Positions 32,630-41,432 of a stretch of 64,000 nucleotides of DNA are shown here, piece by piece (position 1 is the first letter of the stretch; each line of letters opens with the position of its first letter). Both the position numbers and the translations under genes were made by a program. The stretch is from Saprospiraceae bacterium (GTDB lineage: Bacteria > Bacteroidota > Bacteroidia > Chitinophagales > Saprospiraceae). The notes beneath the pieces were generated by a model, which ran no database searches, had not been told where the DNA came from, and was given only the letters and a program-made list of their open reading frames with translations. The stretch lies in the NCBI GenBank assembly GCA_022841745.1, contig JALHQW010000014.1, forward strand, positions 1-64,000, given 5' to 3'.

Positions 32630-34588
32630 TCACATCCCTCCGCTGCGACGCTTGGCATCCTTACGGGACTGCTCGGCCTTACGCATGGCCTCTCGTTGTT
32701 CATCACGGGCCTGTTCCATTGCCCGCTCGATTTCCTCTTTTTGGTGCTCCATCAATTCCTGCTGTTGCTCCCTCAGTTCGGCCATCCGTTGCTCCAATTC
32801 TGCAAGCTGCTCCTCGTTCGTGGCCCGCCAAGCATCTGAATTGGCTAATTCTTTGGCGGCAAGTTCCCACTCCTTCGCTATTGCTGGAGAAAGCGCATAG
32901 CTGCGTAAGCCCTCCAACTCAGCTAATGCTTTCATTTCGTAATCAGGAAATTCTGGATACACAGCCGAGTAATCAAAATGAAAGTCATAGCCCGGCATAT
33001 CCTGCATGATGATGGTCTTGTCGCCTTTTTTCAGCCCGGTGATTTCTTGGCCATTGACGATAATGGTGCCTTTTTTCCCGTCCTTCACCACGATTTCCAC
33101 CGGTTCGCTACCATCCTCGTTTTCGATGATGAAAGTTGTGCCATTGCCATCTTTCTGGGTGATTATTTTACGAGTACGGGATGGCGGTGCTGGTGGGGCC
33201 GCAGGTGCCGGGAACCTCTCGAAAGAAGGTGGTGCGGGCATCGCTGGGAAATCTGGGAAGTCGGGATGTTCCGGCGCATCTGGTGGCGCTGGCACATTGG
33301 CCAAAATTTCCCGGACATGGGCTTCGTATTCGCCATAACGTTCTTTTGGTATCACTTCTCCCTCAATTTTCAAGAAAGTAATTTCATCATCCTTCATCTT
33401 AAATTCTATCTCCTCGTCGTCATTGTTGAAATGGATATGAGCATCCCGATTTCCATCCGGAATGGTATCCGCATCCGTCGGGTACTCTATTTCATCGTAA
33501 GGCATGGGCGCCTCAGCAGCTTCCATCGCAGGCATTTCATTGGAAACGACATTGGTGATGAAATTACCAAAGGGGGTGTTTGCTTGCACGGACAGCAGCA
33601 CGACGGCCACGGTCAGCAGTAGGGTGGCTGAAAGTTTCTCCATAACATTAGATTTATTTTGTGAAGGTTGTAGAATGCGTTTGATGCGGTGCAGCAGTTG
33701 GTTTTTGTTTTTTGAAAACGGCATGGCCAGGGCGGGGGCAGCCATTTGCAGCTCTTGCAAGCTAACGAGGGCCTTGGCGTAGGCCAGCGAGTTGCCGCAG
33801 TACCGCACGGCGATGTCGTCGCAGCAGTTCTCCCGCTCGGTGCGCACATGGGCGGACACCCACCACACGGCAGGGTTGAAGTAAAAAATGGTTTCCACCA
33901 ATGATTGTAGCAGGTTGAGCAGGTAATCCTGCCGCAGCACATGGGCCATCTCGTGGGCAAGTATGGCCTCCACTTGCGTCGGCGTCAGGTGGTTCACCGC
34001 CCCGATGGGCAACAGAATGACAGGCTTCAGCCAGCCAAGCACCATGGGAGTTTGCGCCAAGGCCGATTCCAGCAGTTGCACCGGACGGCGGATGTTCATT
34101 TCTCCGCAAAGCATGGCCACGTACTCCTGCCACTCGCTCGGCAGCGGCGAGGTCATACGGGTCTTCAGTTGTTGGATATAGAGCAGCCCACCCATCAGTT
34201 TTAGCATGAAAAATACGAGGCCGATGCACCAAACACTGACGATGAGCGGCAGGTGCTCGGTGAAGTATTCGCTGAAAAAACCAGCGTTCCCCTCCGTGAA
34301 ATAGTGCCCAAGTAGCTCACCGTCTTCACTCCAAATCTCGCTGGCGGGTTCAGGTTCAGCTTGGCTTTTATTTAGGTAAAAACTAAAAGTGCCGAGCGCC
34401 AAGAGCAGGATGGAGCCGAGAGCAACGTTGCCTGCGGCGTAACGTTTCCGGGCGTCGGTCTTTTGCCAAGCGAGCAGGTAGGCAGCCAGCAGCAGCGCCA
34501 CGGCGAAGGCTTGCCAAAGGGAATGAAGGACGGTCCAGCCGAGGGCTTGGAGGATGTCGTTGGGCAGGAGTTGGTGGATGAAGTCCAT
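32630..34588 (-). CDS. BlaR1/MecR1-type M56 metallopeptidase signal transducer
   Basis: A 652-residue membrane protein. Four membrane spans include those around residues 18-42, 55-72, 114-140 and 322-342. The peptidase has HEMAH at 212-216 and E253 in RERENCCDD, the M56 zinc site facing the cytoplasm. After the last span there is an acidic linker, a Pro-rich stretch (FPDFPAMPAPPSF), and a helical tail rich in E/Q/R (residues 560-650), but no penicillin-binding domain as in BlaR1. It follows blaI by 48 bp on the same strand. By family knowledge it cleaves or triggers loss of BlaI upon a signal; here the signal is unlikely to be a beta-lactam. Confidence 0.9.
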   Translation of the reverse strand: MDFIHQLLPNDILQALGWTVLHSLWQAFAVALLLAAYLLAWQKTDARKRYAAGNVALGSILLLALGTFSFYLNKSQAEPEPASEIWSEDGELLGHYFTEGNAGFFSEYFTEHLPLIVSVWCIGLVFFMLKLMGGLLYIQQLKTRMTSPLPSEWQEYVAMLCGEMNIRRPVQLLESALAQTPMVLGWLKPVILLPIGAVNHLTPTQVEAILAHEMAHVLRQDYLLNLLQSLVETIFYFNPAVWWVSAHVRTERENCCDDIAVRYCGNSLAYAKALVSLQELQMAAPALAMPFSKNKNQLLHRIKRILQPSQNKSNVMEKLSATLLLTVAVVLLSVQANTPFGNFITNVVSNEMPAMEAAEAPMPYDEIEYPTDADTIPDGNRDAHIHFNNDDEEIEFKMKDDEITFLKIEGEVIPKERYGEYEAHVREILANVPAPPDAPEHPDFPDFPAMPAPPSFERFPAPAAPPAPPSRTRKIITQKDGNGTTFIIENEDGSEPVEIVVKDGKKGTIIVNGQEITGLKKGDKTIIMQDMPGYDFHFDYSAVYPEFPDYEMKALAELEGLRSYALSPAIAKEWELAAKELANSDAWRATNEEQLAELEQRMAELREQQQELMEHQKEEIERAMEQARDEQREAMRKAEQSRKDAKRRSGGM

Positions 34589-34636
34589 TTGAAGGAAAAA
34601 GTAAAAAGGTTAAAGTAAAAAGTAGGGGGCATGACC

Positions 34637-35023
34637 CTACCCTTCGTTTTCCATCTTCTCGATGAGTGCCTTAATCTGGTCGAGTTCGTCCTTGCTGGCC
34701 TTGTGGTTGCCGAGCGCCTGCATCACGAGGTTCATGGCTGAGCCGCTGAACACGTTGTCCACGAAGGTGCCGAGGAGGTTACGCTGGGTTTCGTCTCGCT
34801 CGATGGCCGCTTCGTAGATATGGCTGCGTGCATCAGTGTTGCGGATCACGAGACCCTTCTCGTACATGATTTGCATGAGCTTGAGGGTGGTGGTATAGCC
34901 CACTTCCTTTCTTTCGCCAAGTTGTTCGTTGACGAAGCGGACGGAGCTGGGGCCGTTTTCCCAGAGCACTTGCAGGATTTCAAGCTCTGCGTCGGTGGGT
35001 TTTGATAATATTTTATCGTTCAT
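34637..35023 (-). CDS. BlaI/MecI-family repressor
   Basis: A 128-residue winged-helix repressor (LSKPTDAELEILQVLWENGP, then RKEVGYTTTLKLMQIMYEKG, DARSHIYEA), with the usual C-terminal dimer helices. Three copies of a dyad lie 42-114 bp upstream of its start (35065-35137), most simply its own operators. It forms an operon with the M56 peptidase. The regulon probably includes the operon itself; MsrA/MsrB, which start divergently 248 bp away, may be shared targets as the dyads lie between. Confidence 0.92.
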   Translation of the reverse strand: MNDKILSKPTDAELEILQVLWENGPSSVRFVNEQLGERKEVGYTTTLKLMQIMYEKGLVIRNTDARSHIYEAAIERDETQRNLLGTFVDNVFSGSAMNLVMQALGNHKASKDELDQIKALIEKMENEG

Positions 35024-35064
35024 TTTTTATGTTTGAAGGACAGTAAAAATTGTCGAACGTTTTC

Positions 35065-35137
35065 TACGACAAGTTTCGTACTGCAAGTTTATACGAAGAT
35101 TTTCGTAAGTCAAAATTTTTCTACGATAATTTTCGTA
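35065..35137. promoter_or_regulatory. Three BlaI-type operators
   Basis: The dyad TACGA-N6-TCGTA occurs at 35065-35080, 35092-35107 and 35122-35137, with centres 27 and 30 bases apart. The exact repetition of five plus five bases in three copies is very unlikely by chance. It occupies the divergent region between blaI and msrA, the place where an autoregulator of the BlaI type should bind (BlaI classically recognises TACA-N-TGTA dyads). Confidence 0.85.
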
Positions 35138-35270
35138 GATACTCAAAAAAAGTAGATTTTCGAGAAGTTTGTAAGGGAACTTGGGTTTTAACGTCCATTT
35201 AAGCATTGGAAAAAGGCTATCGAAGAACCGTTTGGTACGTGGCCTGTTTTATCACAACTAAATCCAAAAC

Positions 35271-35921
35271 ATGAAAATCTTCATCATTCCAACCTTGATT
35301 TTTAGCTTCGTGCTTGGTTCTTGCGCCCAAACGAAGCAAAAACCAAAAGCGGTCACTTCAAAAGCGACAACTGAAACCATGCAAAACAGCAATCTTTCCA
35401 CGGCCACGCTTGGCAATGGCTGCTTCTGGTGTACGGAGGCAATTTTCCAGCAACTGAAAGGGGTAGCGTCAGTGGCGTCGGGCTACTCAGGTGGGCAGGT
35501 CAAGAACCCCAGCTACCGGGAAGTCTGCGACGGAACGACGGGCCATGCCGAGTGCCTGCAAATCCAGTTCGACCCAGCGGTCATTTCCTATGAAAAATTG
35601 TTGGAGGTCTTTTTTACAACGCACGACCCTACCACCCTCAACCGCCAAGGTGCTGATGTGGGCACACAGTACCGCTCCGTCATTTTTTACCACGATGAGG
35701 AGCAGCGGGCCATTGCGGAGCGGGTAAAAAAGGACTTCGCCCCGACCATTTGGGACGACCCTATCGTGACGGAAATCTCGGCTGCCGAAAAATTCTACAA
35801 GGCCGAAGATTATCACCAAAACTATTTCAACGATAACCCCAACCAAGGCTACTGCCGCATCATCATCAATCCGAAGGTGCAGAAGTTCAGGGAGAAGTAT
35901 GCTGACCTTTTAAAAGATTAA
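35271..35921 (+). CDS. msrA: Peptide methionine-S-sulfoxide reductase, lipoprotein form
   Basis: A 216-residue protein with an SPII signal ([19 protein letters not shown], lipobox LGSC), so exported. The MsrA core starts at residue 45; catalytic C51 stands in [12 protein letters not shown], with GYSGG, GHAE and the late motif HQNYF. Reduces methionine-S-sulfoxide in oxidised envelope proteins. It is 19 bp before msrB; the two are probably one operon. The intergenic dyads upstream connect it in position with BlaI. Confidence 0.93.
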   Translation: MKIFIIPTLIFSFVLGSCAQTKQKPKAVTSKATTETMQNSNLSTATLGNGCFWCTEAIFQQLKGVASVASGYSGGQVKNPSYREVCDGTTGHAECLQIQFDPAVISYEKLLEVFFTTHDPTTLNRQGADVGTQYRSVIFYHDEEQRAIAERVKKDFAPTIWDDPIVTEISAAEKFYKAEDYHQNYFNDNPNQGYCRIIINPKVQKFREKYADLLKD

Positions 35922-35940
35922 TTTCGAAAAACACCTTAAA

Positions 35941-36318
35941 ATGCAAGCAAAAACAAAGGAAAATTGGAACGTGTTGACGCCGCAAGAGGAGTACGTCATT
36001 GCCAATAAGGGCACGGAATACCCCTTCACGGGCGAGTACGACAAGCATTTCGTGGCAGGCACCTATATCTGCCGCCGCTGTGAGGCACCGCTTTACCGCT
36101 CCGAGGACAAGTTCAATTCTGGCTGTGGCTGGCCTGCCTTTGATGATGAGCTACCCGGTGCCGTGCGCCATGAGCGGGATGCCGATGGCCGCCGGGTGGA
36201 AATTCTTTGTGCCAATTGTGGGGGACACCTTGGCCATGTGTTCGAGGGCGAGCGGCTCACGAAAAAGAATACCCGGCATTGCGTGAACTCACTTTCCATG
36301 CGGTTTATTCCGGTATAG
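35941..36318 (+). CDS. msrB: Peptide methionine-R-sulfoxide reductase
   Basis: A 125-residue protein. Zinc ligands C44/C47 (CRRC) and C90/C93 (CANC) are present, as are the CGWPAF motif (C62) and the catalytic C114 in [11 protein letters not shown]. It reduces the R form of methionine sulfoxide and thus complements msrA directly upstream. There is no signal peptide: unless it is exported by another way, it works in the cytoplasm whereas MsrA works outside. A terminator follows. Confidence 0.95.
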   Translation: MQAKTKENWNVLTPQEEYVIANKGTEYPFTGEYDKHFVAGTYICRRCEAPLYRSEDKFNSGCGWPAFDDELPGAVRHERDADGRRVEILCANCGGHLGHVFEGERLTKKNTRHCVNSLSMRFIPV

Positions 36319-36337
36319 AACAGCCGTTTTCAACAAG

Positions 36338-36376
36338 AAAAGCGCAGCCTGCTTCATGTGGGTTGCGCTTTTTTTG
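36338..36376 (+). terminator. Terminator of msrB
   Basis: AAAAGCGCAGCC pairs with GGTTGCGCTTTTTTT, with one G-U pair and an 11-base loop, ending in a T-run. It follows the msrB stop by 20 bp. Confidence 0.85.
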
Positions 36377-36448
36377 TTACCTTCGAGCCAAGACAAGAAA
36401 ACTTGTCCACGAGAAAACTTCATTTTTTTACCATTAAAATCGACCACT

Positions 36449-36652
36449 ATGGCAGTAATGAAAGTCATCGAAATCTTGTCCGAATCCCCAAAGAGTTGGG
36501 AGGACGCTACTGCAAAAGGCATCGAAAAAGCCTCCAAATCGTTGAAGGGCATCAAATCGGCATGGGTGCAAAGCCAAAGCGTCACGATTGATGACAAGGG
36601 CAAAGTGTCCGGCTACCGAGTAAACCTGAAGTTGTCCTTTGAGGTGCTGTAA
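36449..36652 (+). CDS. Dodecin (flavin-binding protein)
   Basis: A 67-residue protein; MAVMKVIEILSESPKSWEDA, then KSLKGIKSAWVQSQSVTIDD and GYRVNLKLSFEV fit dodecin, a dodecameric flavin store with one strand-helix-two-strand unit. W39 would be the flavin-stacking residue. The ATG at 36449 gives the usual family length; upstream the frame runs into the terminator of msrB. Its own terminator follows directly. Confidence 0.92.
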   Translation: MAVMKVIEILSESPKSWEDATAKGIEKASKSLKGIKSAWVQSQSVTIDDKGKVSGYRVNLKLSFEVL

Positions 36653-36666
36653 CCAATCACGCAGAC

Positions 36667-36704
36667 AAAAGCCCCCATGCGACGTATGTTTCATGGGGGT
36701 TTTT
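36667..36704 (+). terminator. Terminator of the dodecin gene
   Basis: AAAAGCCCCCATG pairs perfectly with CATGGGGGTTTTT, 12-base loop, followed by more T. It begins 15 bp after the stop. Confidence 0.88.
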
Positions 36705-36735
36705 CTATTTTTACGCCCTTGATTTTCAAATAATT

Positions 36736-37299
36736 ATGGAACAAAATTCAGTTTCGGCGCCAAAGCCTGTTTCGGCTTCTCAGACTGTGATGACAGAGCT
36801 GATGATTCCGGCCTACGCCAATTTCGGTGGCAAAATCCACGGAGGCATCCTGCTCTCCTTGATGGACAAAGCAGCTTACGCCTGTGCAGCCAAACACGCT
36901 GGCGGCTATTGCGTCACGGTATCTGTGGAAGGGGTCGAGTTCAAGGCGCCCGTCGCTGTTGGCGAGTTGGTATCCATCCATGCCTCGGTCAACTACGTGG
37001 GCCGGACATCCTTGGTCATAGGCATGAGGGTGACCTCCGAAAACGTGGAGACTGGCATGGTGAAGCATACGAACACTTCCTACTTCACGATGGTGGCCAA
37101 GGACAAAAGCGGCGAGCCTACGCCTGTGCCAGCTTTGCTTTTGGAGAACAAGGAAGATGCCCGCCGTTTTTTGGAGGCGATGAAACGTAAGGAACTCAAG
37201 GCTCAGTTCAAGGATGAGTTCGACAACGAAAAAAGCCGCTTGAAGATAGATTCCGAACTGCATTTGTTGGCGGCGGAGCGCTGTGTTATTAGTTTTTAA
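36736..37299 (+). CDS. Acyl-CoA thioesterase, hotdog fold
   Basis: A 187-residue hotdog protein with the central helix motif GGKIHGGILLSLMDKAAYAC (D44 as catalytic acid) and the late strand TGMVKHTNTSYFTMVA, as in YciA/BFIT-type acyl-CoA hydrolases. The C-terminal extension (residues 135-185) is helical and charged. It is 11 bp before the hexapeptide protein, so both belong to one operon. Chain-length preference not readable. Confidence 0.88.
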   Translation: MEQNSVSAPKPVSASQTVMTELMIPAYANFGGKIHGGILLSLMDKAAYACAAKHAGGYCVTVSVEGVEFKAPVAVGELVSIHASVNYVGRTSLVIGMRVTSENVETGMVKHTNTSYFTMVAKDKSGEPTPVPALLLENKEDARRFLEAMKRKELKAQFKDEFDNEKSRLKIDSELHLLAAERCVISF

Positions 37300-37310
37300 A
37301 CTTTTATGGA

Positions 37311-37901
37311 ATGATTTACGAATTCAATGGATATAGGCCAGTTGTACATGATTCATCGTTCGTTCACCCACAGGCGGCGGTGACGGGCAATGTGATTATC
37401 GGGAAACATGTTTACGTTGGCCCAGGGGCAGCCATCCGGGGTGACTGGGGCGAAATCATCATCGAGGATGGCTGCAATGTACAGGAGAACTGCACCATAC
37501 ACATGTTTCCCGGCGTGACGGTTCTTTTGCAAGAAGGGGCCCATATTGGGCATGGGGCTGTTATTCATGGTGCAACTATTGGTCGCAATTCACTGATAGG
37601 CATGAACGCCGTAGTGATGGATAATGTGGAGATTGGGGAGGAGTGCATCATTGGAGCACTTTGCTTTGTAGCTGCTGAAACTAAGATACCAAGACGCAGT
37701 CTGGTAGTGGGCAACCCAGGAAAGATAATAAAGGAGGTGAGCGATGAAATGATTGCTTGGAAAACCAAGGGAACGGAACTCTACCAGCAATTACCAAAGG
37801 AGCTTTATGAAACGCTAAAACCAAGCGAGCCGCTTCGGGAAGTGCCATCAGATAGGCCTTCACAAATACCAGTTTTCAGGACGTGGAAGGAGGCGAAGTA
37901 G
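37311..37901 (+). CDS. Gamma-carbonic anhydrase-like / PaaY-like hexapeptide protein
   Basis: The 196-residue protein is a left-handed beta-helix with hexapeptide repeats (VTGNVIIGKHVYVGPGAAIR, VIHGATIGRNSLIGMNAVV). Histidines H64, H81 and H86 are spaced like the metal ligands of gamma-class carbonic anhydrases. The C-terminal helix (residues 145-195) matches PaaY-type proteins, which hydrolyse CoA thioesters. With a thioesterase gene directly upstream, either assignment is possible. A bidirectional terminator follows. Confidence 0.85.
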   Translation: MIYEFNGYRPVVHDSSFVHPQAAVTGNVIIGKHVYVGPGAAIRGDWGEIIIEDGCNVQENCTIHMFPGVTVLLQEGAHIGHGAVIHGATIGRNSLIGMNAVVMDNVEIGEECIIGALCFVAAETKIPRRSLVVGNPGKIIKEVSDEMIAWKTKGTELYQQLPKELYETLKPSEPLREVPSDRPSQIPVFRTWKEAK

Positions 37902-37913
37902 TTTTTTCTAAAA

Positions 37914-37952
37914 CAAAAAAAGGTTCGATGCCAACGCATCGAACCTTTTTTT
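37914..37952. terminator. Bidirectional terminator
   Basis: AGGTTCGATG and CATCGAACCT form a perfect 10-bp stem, with A-run before and T-run after, so it works for both strands: for the hexapeptide protein (forward) and for gldN (reverse), whose stops lie on either side. Confidence 0.9.
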
Positions 37953-37973
37953 ATCAAGGCTTGATTCTTCAAA

Positions 37974-38834
37974 TCAATACGACCAAAGGTCATGTTCGAA
38001 GTTGAAGATTTCTTGCTTGATTTTATCGGCCTCCAAAAGAAGGTCAATACCGGTCAGGTAGTCTTGGATACGGCGATCACGCACGTTGGACTCCTTGAAA
38101 ATATAGCTGGAGAAGAAACGCATCTCCATAAGGTCTTCCCATGTGATGGGGCTGGCATCGTTGCCTGCATTGAATACCTGCTCCCTCGACAAGATTTCAC
38201 GAGCTTCTGGGTAATAGACCCAAAACATCGGCTTTTCGTAAAGGAAGTTGCCGTTTTCGTCATTCTTGTCAATCAGCGGTGCGATACCCAGAATTCGAAC
38301 TTGAAGCGTTGAGGTTTCTTCATCAAAAAACCAAACCTCTTTCATACGGAAGCGCTTCACATCTTCTGGGTTGATGTCATTCCTAACAACTTGGATTTGC
38401 TCTTCGTATGTTTCAGGGTCAAACGTGATCACAGTGTCAATGGTAGCACCCATCGTAGCCACTTCATCTGGTGTGAGTTTGGAGGAGAACTTATCGTCCT
38501 CAGTGCTATAAGCTGTGATTTCACCACCAATTGCGGCATCCATCAGGATAGAAAAGAACGGGCGCTCTGGGTAAGCAAAGGGCAGGTTCATTTTCTCACG
38601 GATGTCAATAACCCTCCAAATGCGCTTTTCCCAAAAAATATCAGCTTCACGCACATGGTCGTAAGGAAGGAGGCGCTTGTCTCCAGTAAGCCTTTTACCA
38701 ACGATATCATCCAATGGACGTCCCTCATTGGGGTCACTGGATTCCGTCAAAATATTTTCTGGCTGCTGGGCAAAAGAGGCATTGCACAGCGTAAGCATAA
38801 AAACCAAACTGAACAGTCTGAATGCAAACTTCAT
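37974..38834 (-). CDS. gldN: GldN, gliding motility / type IX secretion protein
   Basis: From the ATG at 38834 the product has 286 residues, with a signal peptide ending CNASFAQ. Segments such as DIFWEKRIWRVIDIREKMNLPF, EVWFFDEETSTLQVRILGIAPL and FWVYYPEAREIL are typical of GldN/PorN. GldN joins GldK in the periplasmic ring of the type IX secretion machine under the outer membrane. Last gene of the gld cluster; a terminator-like hairpin separates it from gldM. Confidence 0.95.
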   Translation of the reverse strand: MKFAFRLFSLVFMLTLCNASFAQQPENILTESSDPNEGRPLDDIVGKRLTGDKRLLPYDHVREADIFWEKRIWRVIDIREKMNLPFAYPERPFFSILMDAAIGGEITAYSTEDDKFSSKLTPDEVATMGATIDTVITFDPETYEEQIQVVRNDINPEDVKRFRMKEVWFFDEETSTLQVRILGIAPLIDKNDENGNFLYEKPMFWVYYPEAREILSREQVFNAGNDASPITWEDLMEMRFFSSYIFKESNVRDRRIQDYLTGIDLLLEADKIKQEIFNFEHDLWSY

Positions 38835-38862
38835 GTTTCTCAAAAGTTTTCTAAATGAAAAA

Positions 38863-38908
38863 ATACTAACTACCGGGAGTAAAACTTTCATGCCCCGGCA
38901 GTTAGTAT
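38863..38908 (-). terminator. Terminator-like hairpin between gldM and gldN
   Basis: Read on the reverse strand, ATACTAACTGCCGGG pairs with CCCGGTAGTTAGTAT (one mismatch) and is followed by TTTTTTCATTTAG. It begins 15 bp after the gldM stop. It would lower, not necessarily stop, transcription into gldN. Confidence 0.6.
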
Positions 38909-38922
38909 CCAGTGTTCAAATT

Positions 38923-40548
38923 TTATTTAATCCTGAACACCAAAGAGTTGATTTTGCGCCCAGCGGCATCGCCGGGGCAACGGGCTTTTACGTTCTCGAA
39001 ATAGAATGTGTCGCCAGGTTTGGCTGCTGTAACCAAGTTGGCAGCCTTGCCACCGAAAGAACCACCGTTGTTTGGCGCTTCAGCGGGGTCTTCTCGTTTT
39101 GAAACTTTAACAAGGTTGAAGCCTTGGATTTCGCAGCGAGCTTCAAAGTCGAAGTTCTCCAGCCAAGCAATGAGGCCCTTTTGTACCTTGAATTCACCAT
39201 TACCCATTTCACCGTCCGATTTGTTACCCAGTTTTGCAACAGGGTCAGGGATACGCTTAACACGGAAAGCCTTGCTGGCATTCATGTCCTTTGCGCTAAC
39301 CGTAACCTTGCAATCATCGGTGACGGAAGTAACCTTTACTGTCCATGTATTACTACCAGTCTTGTTCAACGAACCACCTCCACCAGAGATGCCCACCCTT
39401 AGGTCGTTACTGGATACACCAGCAGCAGATACAGAAATCGGGTTTTCAACACCAATGTAGAACACGTTCATCTTGTCAGCAGAGATTGCTACCGACTTCT
39501 GGCCTACTTCGTATGTAAAAGTTGATTTGCCGCCAGTTACCTCACCTGTCAACGGGTTACGAACCCTTGCTTCCATATTGAGGGTCTTTTCACCCAATCC
39601 TTCAGTTCTGGCAGAATACTTTCCTTTACCGTCATTGCCTACTGGAATTTTACCACCGTTGACAGTTAGTGTAATATCGGAAGGATTTATCTGAGAACTA
39701 TAGGTGCCGACAGAAATCTCGGCCTCAAAAGTCTCGCCTGCAATCAGGTACGACTTTTTGGCAGATACTACTGGGAAGAAGGCATCGAATTCGATTACAC
39801 GTCCACCTGCAAGCTCGGCCATGCTATTGACCAATGAGGCTTCGGAGCTTTTGGCATCGGCTTGCATTTGGCTGAGCAAAGGTAGTACGGCAGCAAGCGG
39901 CATCTGACGGAACTTGAATTCTTCCCAGCTTTTCTTGCGACCTTTCTTCCAAGTCTCGTCATCAATCTTCAACGGAAGGTTGTTGGCAATGTTTTGGATG
40001 CGGCTGTCAATCTCTTCTTTTTTGAGACCGAAAACTTGGCCATTTTCATTAAGCAACTTGGTATAGGCATCAATCATTTTTTGTTTTACCTCCACCAATT
40101 TCGCTTTCAATTCAGCGCCTTTTTTCTCGTCAACAAGGATACGAGTAGTTATGTCCTTGTTTTTCTGACCCCTTGGCACTTTTTTGCCATAGCTTTCAAC
40201 GTAGTCACCTTCGTCCACTTTTTTGTTCATATTGCCTGCTGCGTCGAGTAGCATGTCACGCATTTGGTCAACATAGGCATCAAAATTGACGACTTCTGCA
40301 CGAATTTCATCTACGGCTGGGCCAATCGCACGGTATTTTGCTTTTGAATCGTCGTTCAAAAGCTCTTTCAGACCTTTTACTGTTTGGTCGAGTTGTGAGT
40401 TCACAGTAGCAGCACTTGCCTTATTGCCCTCATCGAGGGTAATAAAAGCATTCATCACCTCTGCAGAAACGTTTAATGCGAGCAGCGCTGTGAGTACCAA
40501 GTACATCAGGTTGATCATGAGCTGCCGCGGCTCCTTTGGAATGGACAT
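38923..40548 (-). CDS. gldM: GldM, motor subunit of type IX secretion / gliding
   Basis: The 541-residue protein starts MSIPKEPRQLMINLMYLVL, a single membrane helix, followed by a long helical bundle (residues 40-220) and beta-domains (D1-D4) to the end, as known for GldM/PorM, whose helix spans the inner membrane together with GldL and transfers proton-motive energy across the periplasm. Length matches family members of about 515-540 residues. Lies 61 bp after gldL. Confidence 0.96.
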   Translation of the reverse strand: MSIPKEPRQLMINLMYLVLTALLALNVSAEVMNAFITLDEGNKASAATVNSQLDQTVKGLKELLNDDSKAKYRAIGPAVDEIRAEVVNFDAYVDQMRDMLLDAAGNMNKKVDEGDYVESYGKKVPRGQKNKDITTRILVDEKKGAELKAKLVEVKQKMIDAYTKLLNENGQVFGLKKEEIDSRIQNIANNLPLKIDDETWKKGRKKSWEEFKFRQMPLAAVLPLLSQMQADAKSSEASLVNSMAELAGGRVIEFDAFFPVVSAKKSYLIAGETFEAEISVGTYSSQINPSDITLTVNGGKIPVGNDGKGKYSARTEGLGEKTLNMEARVRNPLTGEVTGGKSTFTYEVGQKSVAISADKMNVFYIGVENPISVSAAGVSSNDLRVGISGGGGSLNKTGSNTWTVKVTSVTDDCKVTVSAKDMNASKAFRVKRIPDPVAKLGNKSDGEMGNGEFKVQKGLIAWLENFDFEARCEIQGFNLVKVSKREDPAEAPNNGGSFGGKAANLVTAAKPGDTFYFENVKARCPGDAAGRKINSLVFRIK

Positions 40549-40609
40549 TTGCTATTTTTTTTTCGTTAAACAATTTAGTTAATTCATCTGCCGCAAGATG
40601 CCATTCAGA

Positions 40610-41209
40610 TTACTGCTGCGGACGGAAGCTGGCAATTGCATTCAACATGCCACCATATACACCGTTCAGACCAGAAAGGTTCTTGTTCAGAACGCCCAGT
40701 TGATCTTTGTAAACCTTCGTGTCAGCGATGGAATCATTAAGGTCAGCCATGGCTTCGTTCAACTTTGTGTAGAAGTTGTTCATGGTTTTGATCTGTTCGT
40801 TCGTTCCAGAAAAATCCACTTCTTGCAATGCCTTCAATGAAGAAAGGCTTTTTGACATTGTCTGTAGCTCTGTCAACATGCCGCCCAATTGGCTTTCAAT
40901 TACATCGCCATGCAGCGGAGTACCCATGTCAATTTTGCCTTGAATCGGGTCAGCCGTAAGTGGGGTAAGGTTGGCATGGTAGTCGTCAAGGCCTGGGTAA
41001 AGTTTGCTCCAATAATAGTCTGGTTCTGGCCCGATAAGACCAAGGAAAAGGAATATCAATGCTTCTACTCCCAAGCCAATTGTAAGCATTAAACTTGCTC
41101 CAGGCCAACTTTCAAGTTTGAACAAGGCACCCATCAATACGACAGCAGCACCAACACCAATCAAAAGGTTTTTGAAATACTTGAATCCTTTAGTTTTTAC
41201 GAAACTCAT
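40610..41209 (-). CDS. gldL: GldL, motor subunit of type IX secretion / gliding
   Basis: A 199-residue inner-membrane protein with two helices (LLIGVGAAVVLMGALF and LMLTIGLGVEALIFLFLGL), the second with a membrane-embedded Glu (VEALIF), as in GldL/PorL, the proton-driven rotor partner of GldM. The rest is a cytoplasmic coiled coil (residues 105-195). It is 223 bp downstream of gldK; a strong terminator-like hairpin occupies that gap. Confidence 0.95.
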   Translation of the reverse strand: MSFVKTKGFKYFKNLLIGVGAAVVLMGALFKLESWPGASLMLTIGLGVEALIFLFLGLIGPEPDYYWSKLYPGLDDYHANLTPLTADPIQGKIDMGTPLHGDVIESQLGGMLTELQTMSKSLSSLKALQEVDFSGTNEQIKTMNNFYTKLNEAMADLNDSIADTKVYKDQLGVLNKNLSGLNGVYGGMLNAIASFRPQQ

Positions 41210-41366
41210 TTTTACTCGTTTTAATTAGGTTAGCTAAATTCAGATTAAAGCAAAAGGATGTTTTGCTCGATAAATAATACCCAATCGCTAAAAGGTAACA
41301 GGCTGTTTGAATGCGGAAGCAAAAAAGTCGTAGCCTTTTTTTGAACGGGGATTTTTTTGCGACGCG

Positions 41367-41408
41367 AAAATAAAAAAAAATGGATAGTAACTGTCTTACT
41401 ATCCATTT
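41367..41408 (-). terminator. Terminator-like hairpin between gldK and gldL
   Basis: Perfect 13-base arms AAATGGATAGTAA and TTACTATCCATTT enclose CTGTC; on the reverse strand the hairpin ends in a T-run broken by one A. It starts 25 bp after the gldK stop. On the forward strand T-rich sequence also follows. So gldK can be transcribed apart from gldLMN. Confidence 0.78.
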
Positions 41409-41432
41409 CGGATTTATTTTTTTTTAAAATAA

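Noticed and set aside
32630-33650. Penicillin-binding sensor domain in the M56 protein
   Set aside because: No SxxK, SxN or KTG motifs; the external part is acidic, Pro-rich and helical.
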